A stretch of 64,000 nt of DNA from NCBI GenBank assembly GCA_036768485.1, contig JAVLUZ010000145.1:15586304-15650303 (forward strand), written 5' to 3'. Each line of letters begins with the position of its first letter. Position 1 is the first letter of the stretch. This document shows, in pieces, positions 44,765 to 57,019 of this stretch. Both the position numbers and the translations under genes were made by a program. Source of the stretch: Mermis nigrescens (Eukaryota > Nematoda > Enoplea > Mermithida > Mermithidae). Under the pieces are notes generated by a model, which had not been told where the DNA came from, ran no database searches, and worked only from the letters and a program-made list of their open reading frames with translations.

Positions 44765-45385
44765 GTAAAGTTTGAGCAAAATTTGTACAGTTTGGAACAT
44801 TTTTTGTAAAGTTTGGAACATTTTTTGTGAATTTTGGAACATTTTCTGTAAAGTTTGGAACATTTTTTGTAAATTTGGGAACATTTTTGTGTAAAGTTTG
44901 GAACATTTTTTGTAAAGTTCGGAACATTTCTTGTAAAGTTTGGAACATTTTTTGTAAAGTTTGGAACATTTTTTGTAAAGTATGGAACATTTCTTGTAAA
45001 GTTTGGAACATTTCTTGTAAAGTTTGGAACATTTTTTGTAAAGTATGGAATATTTCTTGTAAAGTTTGGAACATTTCTTTTAAAATTTGGAACATTTTTT
45101 AAAAGTCTGGAACAGTTTTTACAAGTTATAACATAGGAAGTTTGTAAAGTTGGAACATTTTTTGTAAAGTTTGGAACATTTTTAGTAAAGTTTAGAACAT
45201 TTTTGTAAAGTTTGGAAAATTTTTTGTAAAGTTTGGAACATGTTTTCTAAAGTTTGGAACATTTCTTGTAAAGTTTGGAACATGTTTTGTAAAGTTTGAA
45301 ACATTTCTTGTAAAGTTTGGAACATTTTTTGTAAACTTTGGAACAAAGCTGGTAAAGTTCAGAACAAAGCTTGTAAAGTCAAAAT
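44765..45385. repeat. 21-bp minisatellite, right arm
   Basis: Inverted counterpart of the left-arm array, core TTTTTGTAAAGTTTGGAA, about 28 copies; slightly longer than the left array. Confidence 0.95.
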
Positions 45386-46406
45386 AGAGTTATATAAATG
45401 TTCAGATATCCAAATTCAGCCACAATAAAAGGAATATACTGAATCCAAAAATCCTTGCTGAGTTAATACGACAAGTTGCAGAGATAAACATAAGATATAT
45501 ATACTGTTAGGCATATGTGCAGAAATTTGTTTTTGTGAGGCAGCATTTTCCGCCTTACTGGGTAGGTGTTAGCAAGATATAAAGATAGTATTACACTGTA
45601 CGCTTAAGATTTTGCTTGTTAATTCATAATTAGCATGTTGCCAAAGCACACAAAAATGTGCCAGAAATACACAATACTATTTAAATTCCACACTTTATTG
45701 GGAAAGTGTGTTGCAAAAATTAACTTACCTATTTTAAAATGTGCAACATTGACTAAACAATTTAGCAGCATGACAAACATAAGCTGCTGCTTTTGTCTGT
45801 AATGTAAAAATATCATCTAAGTACAGATTTATCTGCAAATCCTGGAATTTGAGACCACTTATTCAGAGTTTTGGCCTTTTTACAGGTGAAATATGGAAAA
45901 TAAATAAACATCCCAATCTTTTAATGTAGAAGACTGCATTTTTAGTACTTTTTATCCAGTTTGTCATCTTTATAAGTTAAACATATAATAATTAATCGCA
46001 AACTTTGACTTTTAATATAATTTTGACCTCATTCTAGGCAGTTTGTAGATAAAAATAGAGATGTACTACTTGGCATAAAAGTTCGCCAAAGTCATACAAG
46101 AAATATTTTATATTCTCGAAATCGTCTGGCAGTATTGGACCCTAAGGCAGTAAGTAGGGGCAATCCCATCAGTGCTCAGCATCATCCCAGTCCTCAGCTC
46201 AGCCAAGCCGCTTCACCTCTGACTGTTTTATACTAAGGCTTTGTTTTGACTTGGTACCATGCCAACTCTTAATTCTGCTCTCACCAGCTCTTACATTATA
46301 ACACTGCCAATATGCTATAATATAGCATCCTTGAAGGCCATGCTATGCACCAAAATATATAAAATTGCAGGTGCTTTCAGAATCAGGACCTAAATTTACA
46401 AAATTT

Positions 46407-46894
46407 TTAAATGCATTCTTCATCAATTGTCTCAGTCTGTGTACCCTGTGTGCACATATATGTAGAATTGTCCAGAATGCCATTCATATATAAAATTCTT
46501 TTGGTTTCTTCATTCAGTTTATTTGAATCAATGTACGCTAAGGCAGTAAGCACTTGTGGTTTTATTAATAAGCAAGCTTCAATGTGTATTTTGCTGAAAA
46601 TAGCTTCAATTGATTCAAACTTAGTTTCACAGTATATGCATGTTCTGCCATATGGATGCCATTTTTTTGATGTGTATCTTCAGCTTTCTTAGCATTTTAC
46701 ACTTATTAAAACAACTAAAAGGGCATCAATATTCATAGCTATAATGCACTGAATTCACATGTTCCTTAAGCCGAGCAGGCCGTTGAAAACTTTAGTCACA
46801 CTTGCTACATTTGTGTACTTTTTTATATTTTCATGGTGAGCTTCTTAATATAATGCTTCGAGTTTGCAACATTCAAGAGCGCCTTAACATCCAT
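46407..46894 (-). pseudogene. Broken right-arm copy of the zinc-finger ORF
   Basis: The ATG (46892-46894) and first 20 codons match the left-arm gene. The codons after TMKI then change so that a stop and a frameshift appear before finger 1 (ATATAAAAAAG replaces ATATCAAAAG). A second single-base insertion lies just after finger 2's linker helix (CATCAAAAAAATGG). The C-terminal part can still be read in one frame. Only one of the two arms therefore keeps a complete gene. Confidence 0.8.
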
Positions 46895-47048
46895 ATTTAT
46901 AGACTTTTAGCACTGCATTAGACATATCTAACACATCTGAACAGGCCTGGATGTGTTTGGATGTATAAAAACATGTAGAGGCATGTTTCTACAAGTCTAA
47001 ACGTACCCTCAATTTATTGCATAAATCCAGCTAGTACCTCATCATAGC

Positions 47049-47503
<455 letters not shown>

Positions 47504-47674
47504 CTTATGACACTTACTTAGACATGCTAAGACTTGTTTGTTTCAGCACTGCCTGCCTTATAAATATGATTTCTTGGCCTTTGCTTAGACAGACCTGAAA
47601 ATTTTGTGGCTCCACCTATTGTAGAGACCTTATAAATATGACTTCCTGGCCCTTCATCACTTCCTGGTCCTCTC

Positions 47675-47694
47675 AGACATGTCCAGACTTGTTC
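47675..47694. promoter_or_regulatory. p53-consensus-like site, right arm
   Basis: AGACATGTCCAGACTTGTTC, two exact half-sites. Confidence 0.45.
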
Positions 47695-47800
47695 CAGCAC
47701 CATCTCCCCTATAAATATGACTTTGTGGCCCTTGCTTATGTTGCATTGAGTAGTGAGTTGAATGTCTTCCTGACCATTTGGCACTTCCTGGTCCTTTCTT

Positions 47801-47820
47801 AGACATGCTCAGACTTGTTC
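47801..47820. promoter_or_regulatory. p53-consensus-like site, right arm
   Basis: AGACATGCTCAGACTTGTTC, two exact half-sites. Confidence 0.45.
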
Positions 47821-47989
47821 CAGCACCACCTGCCCTATAAATATGACTTCTTGGCCCTAGCTTAGGCTGCAGAAAAGTGGTCCCTGCATGTACAAAAGTA
47901 GGCAGGATGCCCCATGTTATAATATGACAGTGCTCCAAAATATGCTTGTTAGGGTCACATGACATTTTCAAATACATCAAGGATTATTT

Positions 47990-48009
47990 GGACAAGTCTA
48001 GACATGTTT
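47990..48009. promoter_or_regulatory. p53-consensus-like site, right arm
   Basis: GGACAAGTCTAGACATGTTT, two exact half-sites; counterpart of 39063-39082. Confidence 0.45.
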
Positions 48010-48878
48010 GCCATTCATGCATAAGTCCACTTAGCACCTCTTGATATCCTATCTATAAATAATAGCATGATCAGCGCTGAAACAGCATCAAATTCTGCTT
48101 ACTTCCTATTCGTCATTAGTCAAAAAATGTTTATAATTATATATGAAATATAATACCATATGGGGTCTTCCTATGTCCAGCTGGAGCGTACCCCCAAAAG
48201 TGTACAAACAGGTCCCAACCATAAAAAGCGGTTCCTGTAATGTGCTTAAGCATAAGAGCCTTGTTTTACCATGTTTTGTGTGTGATGTGCCCCCACAATG
48301 CGCTTGCAAGGGGGTCTCTATACTACTAAAGATATGGCGACTTATGAAGGGGTTCTGGTCGAATGGATCTGGCACAGCAAGTCTGAATCGATGGAGCGAT
48401 TGTTCAACAATTTTTGCAATGCGTGTGCTTCTATGTATAATGTTTGTTGACAAATCATGGTAGTTTTTCATGTTGACGCTGTTGGCTTAGTATTATTTTG
48501 AAATATTCAACTTTTATGGACAAAATAAATGTCAAGTGCTCTCAAAGTTCAAAATTAGTCAACTTTTTCCAGAGTGAATGAAATGTTGTAATATTATACA
48601 TTTTCTTGCTCCATTTTCAACGATGAGCTCGAAAAACTAAACTTTAAAATTTAATTTTCGCTCTTTAAAAAAATTGTGTTCGAAAAAATATTCCACCACT
48701 TGGGCGCATTACTGTAAGTACCAGACGCATAATTGGTCGACCAAAGAGGTCAGCCCAGTATAATTAATTGCGCACTTTTGTTTACTTAAGTGAGCGCTCG
48801 GGTCGCTTATTTGTTTGCTCGAGTCGCTCTGGTCAGAACTGGCGGCGTGCCCCCAGGATCGGATTCAGTCAAAATATA

Positions 48879-50399
48879 TATTCTAGTCGACTTACTGTAG
48901 CAGACAGCCTCATTCAGTGTACGCTGACAGCATCCTACGTCCCACTTCGCACATTCCACACTTCCTTTTTGTTCTCCTGGGACTATAGAGACCCCGAACT
49001 CCCATATGCGCACATATGTACATGTCTGGTCACGACTTCAGTGTCAAAATAAGATTGTATAATTAAGTAGTGCCATTAGAACGTGCTCTGAGTTTACTGA
49101 AACAAAAGAAGCTTACACTAAATGAATTTAATTTATGTTGATAGCGTTCAATTGACTCAGATTCGGAAGGTGAATATTAAAAAGACTTTTCTTGATGGCT
49201 GATGTTACCTGGAATGCTGAACCAGTTTGTTGGAAGAGTTTTCGAATGGATGGATGGATAGATGTCTTTGTATAATGGTTGCTTCCGATGGATTCTTCTA
49301 GAGATTTCTTAAATTTAGATTTCCTCGAAGTTGAAGCTAAATTATTTTACCTGCATTGATACCAGTCGATATTTAATGACATCATTTTTATTTTTAAGCT
49401 TGGAGTGCAGGTTGACATTTACGCCTGATAATGTAGTGCGCTTAACTGAACACCTTCAACCTGCAGCATTAGATAGCTCACTTAGTAGGAAAATAACTCC
49501 TTTAACTCAACGCTCAATTCTGGACAAATTAGCTCGAGCTGACTGCAAAGCTAATAAAAAATGCATGCCTAATCATGTGAAAAACTAGGGCAAGATTTTT
49601 AAGGAAAACCGCCAACATACAAATCGCCCGAGCAGGCAAACTTTCAATCAATGTCAAATTAACCGAACACGCTACGCTAGCAAAAATTTGCCTTCAACTA
49701 ATCATGTGAACCAGATGAAGGTGCAATAAGTCTTCTTTTAAAAAGTCTTAAATCAATAAACTGAAAAACTGACCCTTCGATAAAATTTCACATTCTAACT
49801 GACTTTCAAAGCAACTGACCCGCAGGCCACTATTATTAGTACAGATATTACAATTAATATAATATCATCATTGAGTTCAGTATTCCTAATTGTTTCATTT
49901 ATTTTAATGAAAAGCACTTCACTGAAACCTGTCTTTCTCCGAATGAGCTTATTTCTCAGAAAAATTGAAAATTTCTGTCAAAAATTTACTCAAAATTCAA
50001 GCTAAATTGGTCAAAAAACAGCGATGAGATAATCCTGTACTAGAAATGATGAGATAATCCCGTCGAACATTTCTGTGATTATTTAGGGCTAGATGTAACG
50101 AAACGAAAATTAAGTTTGTATCCTTTGACAATGGATGAGAGGCTATTGATCCTGCTTTAGGCAAAATAATTTATAAGAGTCGAATAGTGATTAATTTAAT
50201 ATGTAAATTTGATTGGAAAAACCATTGAAAAAATTTTAATTTCGGAAGTTTCGAATTATATAAAATTTGGCAGTACGAAAAATCCTTTCAATTAGCTCAC
50301 GAAGCTATTTGACGCTGAAAATTGATTTTCATGCACAAAGTTTCGTGAAATAGACTGAATGGAGGGATATTCGTAAGTTTTATGGATAATTTAGACTTC
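48879..50399. other. Intergenic stretch with a possible coding relic
   Basis: At 49400-49588 (+) an acceptor-like TTTTATTTTTAAG precedes an open stretch with LTFTPDNVVRLTEHLQP and SRKITPLTQRSILDKLA, faintly like the start of a Harbinger-type transposase. It stops at 49588 with no catalytic motifs. About 50290-50360 carries a MITE-C-like end (TTTCATGCACAAAGTTTCGT). Nothing else recognised. Confidence 0.3.
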
Positions 50400-50565
50400 G
50401 GTCTTTTTCACATAAGTTTGGGCAAAAGTTTTGAAAACTATCCCCCGACAATAAACTGACAGATTGCGATTATAGCATTGATCTGATATATAATCATCGT
50501 GATCTGTCGGCTTATTGTCGATAAAAATTCTTAAAATTTATGCCGAAGTTATGTGAAATAGACTG
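50400..50565. mobile_element. MITE-B copy, diverged
   Basis: TCTTTTTCACATAAGTTTGG at the left, its complement near GAAGTTATGTGAAATAGACT at the right, and the inner TGACAGATTGCGAT/ATCTGTCGGCTTATTGTCG pair. The TA flanks are no longer clear. Confidence 0.65.
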
Positions 50566-52148
50566 CAAATGGGATGATAATCATAAGCAATCTTAAGGAT
50601 AACGTCTCAAAACACTTTTGCCTGCTTCCTGCATGGCTCTGTCCCTTTTCGGTTTTGCTTCCACTTCAGCGAAGGGTCTTTTTTGATTCTCTTTTATTAC
50701 TTCTTGTTTTGTTTTACAATACTGAAAAACAACACTAATATTTACAGACTTTGTTTATAAATATGTATGATAACCATATGATAAATGCCTCAAAATCGTG
50801 TCGAAAGGAGAAGGTATCTATAAACACATTGTTTTACACATGTCAAAGTACAGATATATGGAAGAAGGAAAGTAAGGCTTTACTTTTAGTTGAAAATGAG
50901 ACACGAGTATAAACAAAAATAGAGAGAAAAGGTCGTTTATTAACGAATTGGAACATTAGCTTAAAATGAGAGATTTTGAATCATTATTCCAATTATGACG
51001 TGAATTTAGTGATGAAACGAAAGTTTTATGAAAACTTTTTCGAAAAGTGTACCAACGACCATATCGTATATCAAATTCTACTAGGATAGCGGCTATATTC
51101 TTTTCCACATTTCACTTCAGCAAAGTTGTGCTGATAGCCGACAATAAACAAATTATCACCTGATGCAAAAGTCGCAATTGTCGATTGCCTCACTCCGCCA
51201 CCGCAATAATTGATTTGAAAAAACGAAATCGATAAAGTTTTAGTTTAATCTCAGCTTAACTCGGGTTGGACCGTTCCCAGACAAAGCATAGGACCGCTAT
51301 TTTTAGTGGTCTGTTCACGACCTACATTATTACAAACCGGTATATTCTCTGTCGCCTCCACTTTACACTTGTTAGCTCATGCTTAGATCCCTAATTTAGG
51401 CTTAGCTATGATGTACTTTTGAACTTAGGCTTATAGGCTTAACTTTGACTTAGGAAGGCCGGGGATTTCCCTGCCTCTCGACTTTACACATAGCCTTACT
51501 CCCGCCCAGGTTTACTATTTCACTTTACACTCTGGCTTGTTTTACACTTAGGCTTAGCTACCCCTAACTATTCTAGTACACCAATTCGGTCTCACCCAGA
51601 TAAAGTATTTATCGTCTACCAAGTTTTAGTACACCAATCCAATGTCGCCCAGGTTAATTTCACATAATTGATCCACCAAGATTTTAGTACACCAACCCGC
51701 CGCCTATGCTTAAGCATAGCCTATCCTCAACTATAAGACCCAGGGTCCCACCCATAACTACGGTCGTAAAACCCGAAATCTAAACTAAGGTCAAGGCTTG
51801 GATTAATGATGTCATTGCTGCAGTCTTTAGACATGCACAGAATGGGAATTATGGGAAGTGGGTAAAATTTTTAATAGCCTGTTTTGGGCTCAAAAGCGGT
51901 GGATTCGCGTCAAAAACATAATTTTTCGGCGTTTTTGACGATACTCTATCTTTTTAGTAGCGTAAAACATACAAATTCAGATATATTTAAAAAATCTAAT
52001 AAATTGAGGAACAGTCGAAAATTGAGTATATGGTGCGAAGCGCCGACAATATAACACTTTTGAGCAAACAAAACGTAGCATCTGGTCTACGAATTTTCGG
52101 GAAAATGGCCAATTGTGGATCTCGAAAATTTCTGGAGGGGTGTGAAGC
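50566..52148. other. Intergenic stretch with short repeats
   Basis: Around 51340-51730 there are repeated CTTAGGCTTAG words, three TTTTAGTACACCAA-type words (CTAG in the first) about 55 bp apart, and a perfect palindrome CTATGCTTAAGCATAG. A GTGCGAAGCGCCGACA motif near 52034 resembles the hAT element interior. No gene recognised. Confidence 0.4.
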
Positions 52149-52399
52149 CATAGGTGGGTGGCACTAAAGGTCTGTGGGTGCAAGATTTTTAAAGGTCACA
52201 AAATTGCCTTAAAAATGGTCGTATGGCGAAAAAACTCCATTCATCAACGTTTCTCATCGAGCACTATCCATCGGAATCAAAAAAGTGCAAAAAAAACGAA
52301 AGAAAATTTCTAAATTTGAATTCTGGGGGAATATTCTGGTTTCTAGGGGGTGGGTATTTTGGTTTCTGGGGGTGCAAACCCACTCCACGCCCAGGCATG
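52149..52399 (+). mobile_element. MITE-A copy with imperfect target duplication
   Basis: CATAGGTGGGTGGCACTAAA at the start and CCACGCCCAGGCATG at the end; flanks tgtgaagc (52141-52148) and ggtgaaac (52400-52407) agree at 6 of 8. Confidence 0.8.
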
Positions 52400-52541
52400 G
52401 GTGAAACTATAAATCTATAAATCCCATACATGGACAGCACAGCATACAGATTCTTGGAAGTAAACAAAATAGGAAAAAATATCAAGATTTTATTCTTGGT
52501 GTGTGTTGTGTAGGGCTAGTATATTTAATTCCGGAGCCTAA

Positions 52542-52814
52542 ATTCCGATTCGTCCTTCGACCATTTGCGCTTACGATCATTCGCAACAACCAAATCACGA
52601 AATAATCGACAAAAATTCAATTCTTCGGGACAAACAGAGTAAGGGTGTCGACTTCACGGAGGAGTTTTCGCAAGATATCCGATCATGCGTACCTTCGACG
52701 GCCATAGATGCACAGTATGGCGTCTTGGAGTTCAACCAGACTGGGGTATGCGATATCGAGTTCTGTGTGCCAAAAATGAAGTTAGAAAACTGGTATAAAA
52801 AGCTTCATGTTTAA
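52542..52814 (+). CDS. Possible coding fragment, unrecognised
   Basis: A 90-codon stretch open from a stop at 52539-52541 to a stop at 52812-52814, with no ATG near its start. It reads in part KQSKGVDFTEEFSQDIRSC, then VPSTAIDAQYGVLEFNQTGV and CDIEFCVPKMKLENWYKKL. The amino-acid mix (three Cys, balanced charge) is more protein-like than the AT-rich surroundings, and downstream frames keep similar character up to about 52980. It could be an exon or a transposon relic. No splice sites were convincing. Confidence 0.3.
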   Translation: MPIRPSTICAYDHSQQPNHEIIDKNSILRDKQSKGVDFTEEFSQDIRSCVPSTAIDAQYGVLEFNQTGVCDIEFCVPKMKLENWYKKLHV

Positions 52815-53657
52815 GGTGTCAATATGTCCCGATTTGGGGTATGGCACGGGAAGACTGGATAGGAAATTGAACTTTAAAGTCGGCTATCCGTCAGCCTGAC
52901 ACTACCAAGTGTTCATGTACGAGTTTTATTCGTGCCTCCAGGAAGAGAAAAGTCGTTGCATTACGAAGGGTTCGAACAAACTATGTTACTCTACAATTTA
53001 TAGTCAATTCCAAGCACTTTGAAAAATATCATGTCATCGCTTTTAGCCTCCATTTTGCCTCATTTTTCTGAGAAAATTTCTCATTTTTACTTTCTAGGGA
53101 TAGGCCCACAACCTTCCTTCCTTACGTGCATGTTCTACGAGTACTTGATTAACCAATGTATCGAATGCCATCTTTTGACAGTTGAATTTTTCTCATTCGA
53201 TCTTTACAAGAGCAACAAATAAATCTCATTCGATAAAATAATCAAATTGTTTTCAGCAAAAGTGGGTTCAACTTGGTCTGTCTTTACGCAATCTTCATTA
53301 CTCGTGGCTTAACATTTCGTGGCAGAAATCACGTTAGATAATTCATTTATTCATGTGTGTAATAATAATGATATGCACCTATATTTCAAGTTTTGTTCTC
53401 TGCGGGTTCGTCGCCTGAAAAGAACCATTTTTTAAAAAAATACTCGTAGCCGCAGAATTTTTGACTATTAAAAATTATTCCGACAAAGAAATTGATCGAA
53501 ATACCACCTAATCTTACGACCCAAAACAGACTGCCGGAAAAGTGGGAGGAAAATCTGACAATCTTACCCGGTCTATGTAGTCAGTTTATTCTGCGTAACT
53601 AATGTAACAGCAGAAGCCTTTACGCTATTTTAACGAATTACAATACGGAATTAATCG

Positions 53658-53663
53658 TTTATT
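53658..53663 (-). terminator. Poly(A) signal of gene B
   Basis: AATAAA on the minus strand, about 50 nt after the stop codon of gene B at 53715. Confidence 0.6.
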
Positions 53664-53714
53664 TGTTTTCCATAGTACAGTTCCAACGATTAATTGCCAA
53701 AATTATGTTTGATT

Positions 53715-53912
53715 TTAGGCGGCAAACGTTCTTTGCCTATGCCGACTTCGCGTCCTAATTCTATTTATAGATTTCGTCATAGGCGAAAACGATTGACAAA
53801 CGCGTTCTGTCGCTGTTTGAACGTCCCCATCGGCGGGCATTTTGAAAAGTCGAATATTCGCGTAGCCGACTGCTCCTTCATTGCTGCCCGAATTTTCGGA
53901 TACTAGTGAAAT
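53715..53912 (-). CDS. Gene B exon 6 (last): end of second MAM-like domain and basic tail
   Basis: The acceptor TTTTTCGTGCTTAG opens the exon in phase 0, matching exon 5. It encodes ISLVSENSGSNEGAVGYANI then RLFKMPADGD, the closing strand of a MAM-like domain, followed by a short tail rich in Arg (NRIRTRSRHRQRTFAA) and a stop codon. In typical MAM domains the closing DDI-x-L strand is followed by a cysteine; here the Asp-Asp is replaced by YAN and no cysteine follows at once. A poly(A) signal lies just downstream. Confidence 0.75.
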   Translation of the reverse strand: MSLVSENSGSNEGAVGYANIRLFKMPADGDVQTATERVCQSFSPMTKSINRIRTRSRHRQRTFAA

Positions 53913-53944
53913 CTAAGCACGAAAAACTAAATTAAATTATTTTA

Positions 53945-54190
53945 GTGCGCACACGGGCACGACCTCAGAAATCCAAAGTCCCTCAAAATCGAGATGACCC
54001 CGGAAATGAATTTTCGAAATTTTTCGTTTCTTGACGATTTTTTGATGCCCGACAGTAAGAATTTGATTTAAAACGTCGAAAAATAGTGTTTTTTACCCCT
54101 ACAATAAATTTTAGGTAATTTTTTGAACTTTGAAAATTTTTGGACCTCTAACCGGACCAACAGGATTTAGGCACTGGGCGTGTATGCCTA
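53945..54190 (-). mobile_element. MITE-A copy, diverged, in intron 5 of gene B
   Basis: GCGCACACGGGCACGACC at the start, GCACTGGGCGTGTATG at the end, and the shared AAACGTCGAAAAATAGTGTT block inside. Confidence 0.6.
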
Positions 54191-54891
54191 CACGTCTCAT
54201 TTATTACCATCATTTATAATTTTTTGACAGAAATTAATTCGAGAACATCATCATATTTTTTATTAAGCTTAGTAGCTTGGTACATCTAGTAAATTTTTTT
54301 AAATTTAAAATTATTATAAATAGGGTAAGAGCAAAATGAGATGGAATATTTAAATAAATTAAAAATTCATCTTTGGAATTAGAACTTATTCTAATTGAGG
54401 TTTTCTCATTTATGTATTGCAAATATCAGGGAAAGAATTTTTCGGAACTTCTCTCTTTGCGGTTTAAAGTTTGAAAGTTTTATTTACCTTGCAAGTTTTT
54501 AAAACCATCTCAGACATGTCAATTAATTTTGATGATTTGTTCTTCCCGTGCCTTGATCCTTGAATGAATTATAGAATTTTCCAACTCTTTAATTCTTTTT
54601 TGTTCTATTTTATTTGCTATTTATTCAATCAATCTTGTTTAGCCGATTATAATTTACACATTCGCGTATAAATCGCAGCCATTAATATTGTTTTTATGAT
54701 CGAGAATTATTACTTAAATATTACGTTTTTAAAGATTTTCTCACATTAATAAACTCTTTTATTATTGAACATCCAACACTATTCATCATTCCTCTTGTTT
54801 CCAGTTATGGAGCTTATTTTTACTATTCTTCGATTTTTTTATTCGGAATTATTGTTTTCTTTTAATTTTAATTCAGATCCTAAGTCCGTAC
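54191..54891. other. Intron 5 of gene B
   Basis: AT-rich, no feature recognised. Confidence 0.5.
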
Positions 54892-55136
54892 CTGAGTCGT
54901 TCCTGCGGGAATTTTCCACGCAATGGGTTTCCACATACGCTCGTCGTTTTTAAATGCGCCCCTCGTTCGGTAAAAACAGGCGAATTGTTTACCAAAACAC
55001 AGTTTCGTCCTAATTCCCTGAGTAGCTTCGAAAAGATCAAATTTCATCACCAAATCTTCCGTCGTATTCATCGAACCGCTCGACAATCCGGCCATATCGA
55101 ATGCGAATAAATAGGCGGCAACGTATGGTCTGTTGG
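54892..55136 (-). CDS. Gene B exon 5: core of second MAM-like domain
   Basis: Acceptor GACATTTTAAG and donor CTCAG|GTACGG enclose 245 nt, phase 1 to phase 0. The product begins NRPYVAAYLFAFDMAGLSSG, then SMNTTEDLVMKFDLFEATQG, IRTKLCFGKQFACFYRTRGA and MWKPIAWKIPAGTTQ. The order (hydrophobic FDLFEAT strand, paired cysteines, W-x-P then K-I-P-x-G-T-T) fits the middle of a MAM-like domain. It joins exons 4 and 6 in frame. Extracellular location is inferred. Confidence 0.8.
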
Positions 55137-55284
55137 CTTAAAATGTCAATTTCGTTTAAAATTCAAGATTTAAATTTAAATCTCCTTTATAAGTTGAGCA
55201 GTTTAGTGACATTTTCTTGAAGAAAAGGAGAGTGAATTTCGGGGAAGTCAGAGTACTGTCCACTATGGCCCTATCATAGACAAA

Positions 55285-57010
55285 AAGGAAGTAAGTAAGT
55301 TTATTTGTCACATAAAACGAAAGCAGCTAAAACAAGTAGATATAAAAAACTTGAAATGACGGATAAAATGAAGCAGAAATATAAACACAAAAAATAAAGA
55401 GTTAAAAATTATGCTGATCGCAAAATGTAACAGGGGGAGAAGGGAATTATTTATGCCGAGTGAATCAGCCCCCTCCCGATATTGAGACTTAAAGTTAAAG
55501 TTTTCTGCAAGTAGTTTCTCAAATTGACGTTAGCTTCTTTGCTTGTTTGACAATGGGTGGGTAACTTGTTCCACAAAAATGATGCACGATTTCCAAACCA
55601 AAATTTTCTGAATATTTGACGTATAAATTATTTGACTGATTGAAAGGGTTAAGACTGTTCGTCAAAATTTTCAGTGTATGGACGGTTCATGAATTTATAG
55701 GTTTCAATTAAGTCAATTTTTAAGAGTCTAGCTTCAAGTGACTCCAGATTTAAAAAGTTTAGTCTTCCGGAATAAGAAGCTATCTTGTTATAGCATATCC
55801 TAGTAGTGAGAATGTTTTTGAACTTTCTCTATAAAATTTATATCTTGAATAAAATGAGGAGACCAAATGACAGAACAATATTCGAGTGTTGGTCGAACGC
55901 AAGTCGTAGAAGCTTTAACCAATAACTTTACATTTTTTGACTCAGGAATTTTTAAAAGCTGCTAAGTTTTATGATACGCATTTTTAACAAGTTGATTGAT
56001 ATGTGGTGAGATTTTACCATCAGCTGACATTAACAGTCCTAAATCGCGACAAGAAATACTGCTCTCTAAATTTACCCCATATAAAGTGTAATTAAAACCA
56101 GGATTATTTTGACCAAAATGGAGAATAAGACATTTGTGTGCAGAAAGTTCTAATTTCCAAGTAAAAGACCAATTTATAACTTCATTCAGTGCAGATTGAA
56201 TAATTTGGGCATCGGCAACAGAAGTTACTTCCTTATAGATAATAACGTCATCAGCGAACAATACACTAGATACATCAGTCGATAATGTTTGAGGTAAGTC
56301 GTTTATAAACAGCAGGAATAAGAGAGGACCAAGTACAGAGCCTTGAGGAACTCCGCTGGAAACTTCACACAAAGGTGAGAAAATTTGATTTATCATAACA
56401 CGTTGTGAGCGGTTTGACAGAAAAGCAACAATCCATTTCAGTAAATCTCCCAAACTGCTGTAATTTGAAGAGAAGCATTTTATGGGGAAACAGTGTCAAA
56501 AGCTTTAGCAAAATCCAGGTTTATAATATCAGTAGGTATCTTATTATCCAAATTTTTGGTCGAGTCGTTTGTACATTTCAGTAATTGTAGGGAGGTAGAT
56601 TTGCCAGAACGAAAGCCAAATTGTAAAGGTGACAACATTTTGTGATTTTCAACGTGAACCATAATTTGGCGTTTGATAATCGTTTCCATAACTTTACAGC
56701 AAACGCAAGTAAGAGAAATGGGACGATAATTTTCGACAAGCTACGTAGGTCCTTTTCTGTGAATAGCTGTAACATTTGATTTTAACCAATCAGTGGGTAA
56801 GGCGTGAGAACGAAAAGAAAGTTCGAAAATAGTTAGCAAAGGGTAACATATGACATCGGCCAACGTTTTGAGAAAAATAGGAGGTAAACAGTCAGGATCT
56901 TCGGAAAGATTTGCCTTAAGATGCTTCAAAGTCATTCTTATTTCATCAGCGGTAAAACCAATATTTTTAGCACAAAAGAATTTATTACATGTATTTTGTT
57001 TATTCATTGA
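55285..57010 (-). mobile_element. 5'-truncated Jockey/CR1-type LINE in intron 4 of gene B
   Basis: On the minus strand it runs from RT fingers to the C-terminal region and ends in a short ACTTACTTACTT tail near 55288-55300, a usual LINE 3' end. The endonuclease is missing, consistent with 5' truncation on insertion. Confidence 0.85.
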
Positions 57011-57019
57011 AGACAACAA
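55310..57019 (-). pseudogene. Reverse transcriptase of Jockey/CR1-type LINE (broken)
   Basis: Pieces in order: fingers (57019-56741) with FTADEIRMTLKHLKAN and LPTDWLKSNVTAIHRKGPT; the block with LSPLQFGFRSGKSTSLQLL and INLDFAKAFDTV (56689-56480); the palm (56453-55962) with SGVPQGSVLGPLLFLLFIND and the intact catalytic LFADD; then KCLILHFG and a thumb with DLGLLMS. The C-terminal region with ASFLWNKLPTH-like words follows in other frames down to about 55310. FADD and PQGSVLGPLLF are hallmarks of the Jockey/CR1 group. Three frameshifts or stops break the ORF. Confidence 0.85.

Larger units (their letters stand above)
47510..47880. repeat. Tandem ~75-bp units with TATA-like and p53-like sites, right arm
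   Basis: Inverted counterpart of 39470-39835, with CCTATAAATATGACTTCCTG-type cores. Perfect p53-consensus 20-mers are at 47675-47694 (AGACATGTCCAGACTTGTTC) and 47801-47820 (AGACATGCTCAGACTTGTTC). Confidence 0.75.

Noticed and set aside
49400..49588. Start of a Harbinger-type transposase
   Set aside because: The resemblance is limited to about 35 residues, with no catalytic residues; kept only as a remark.
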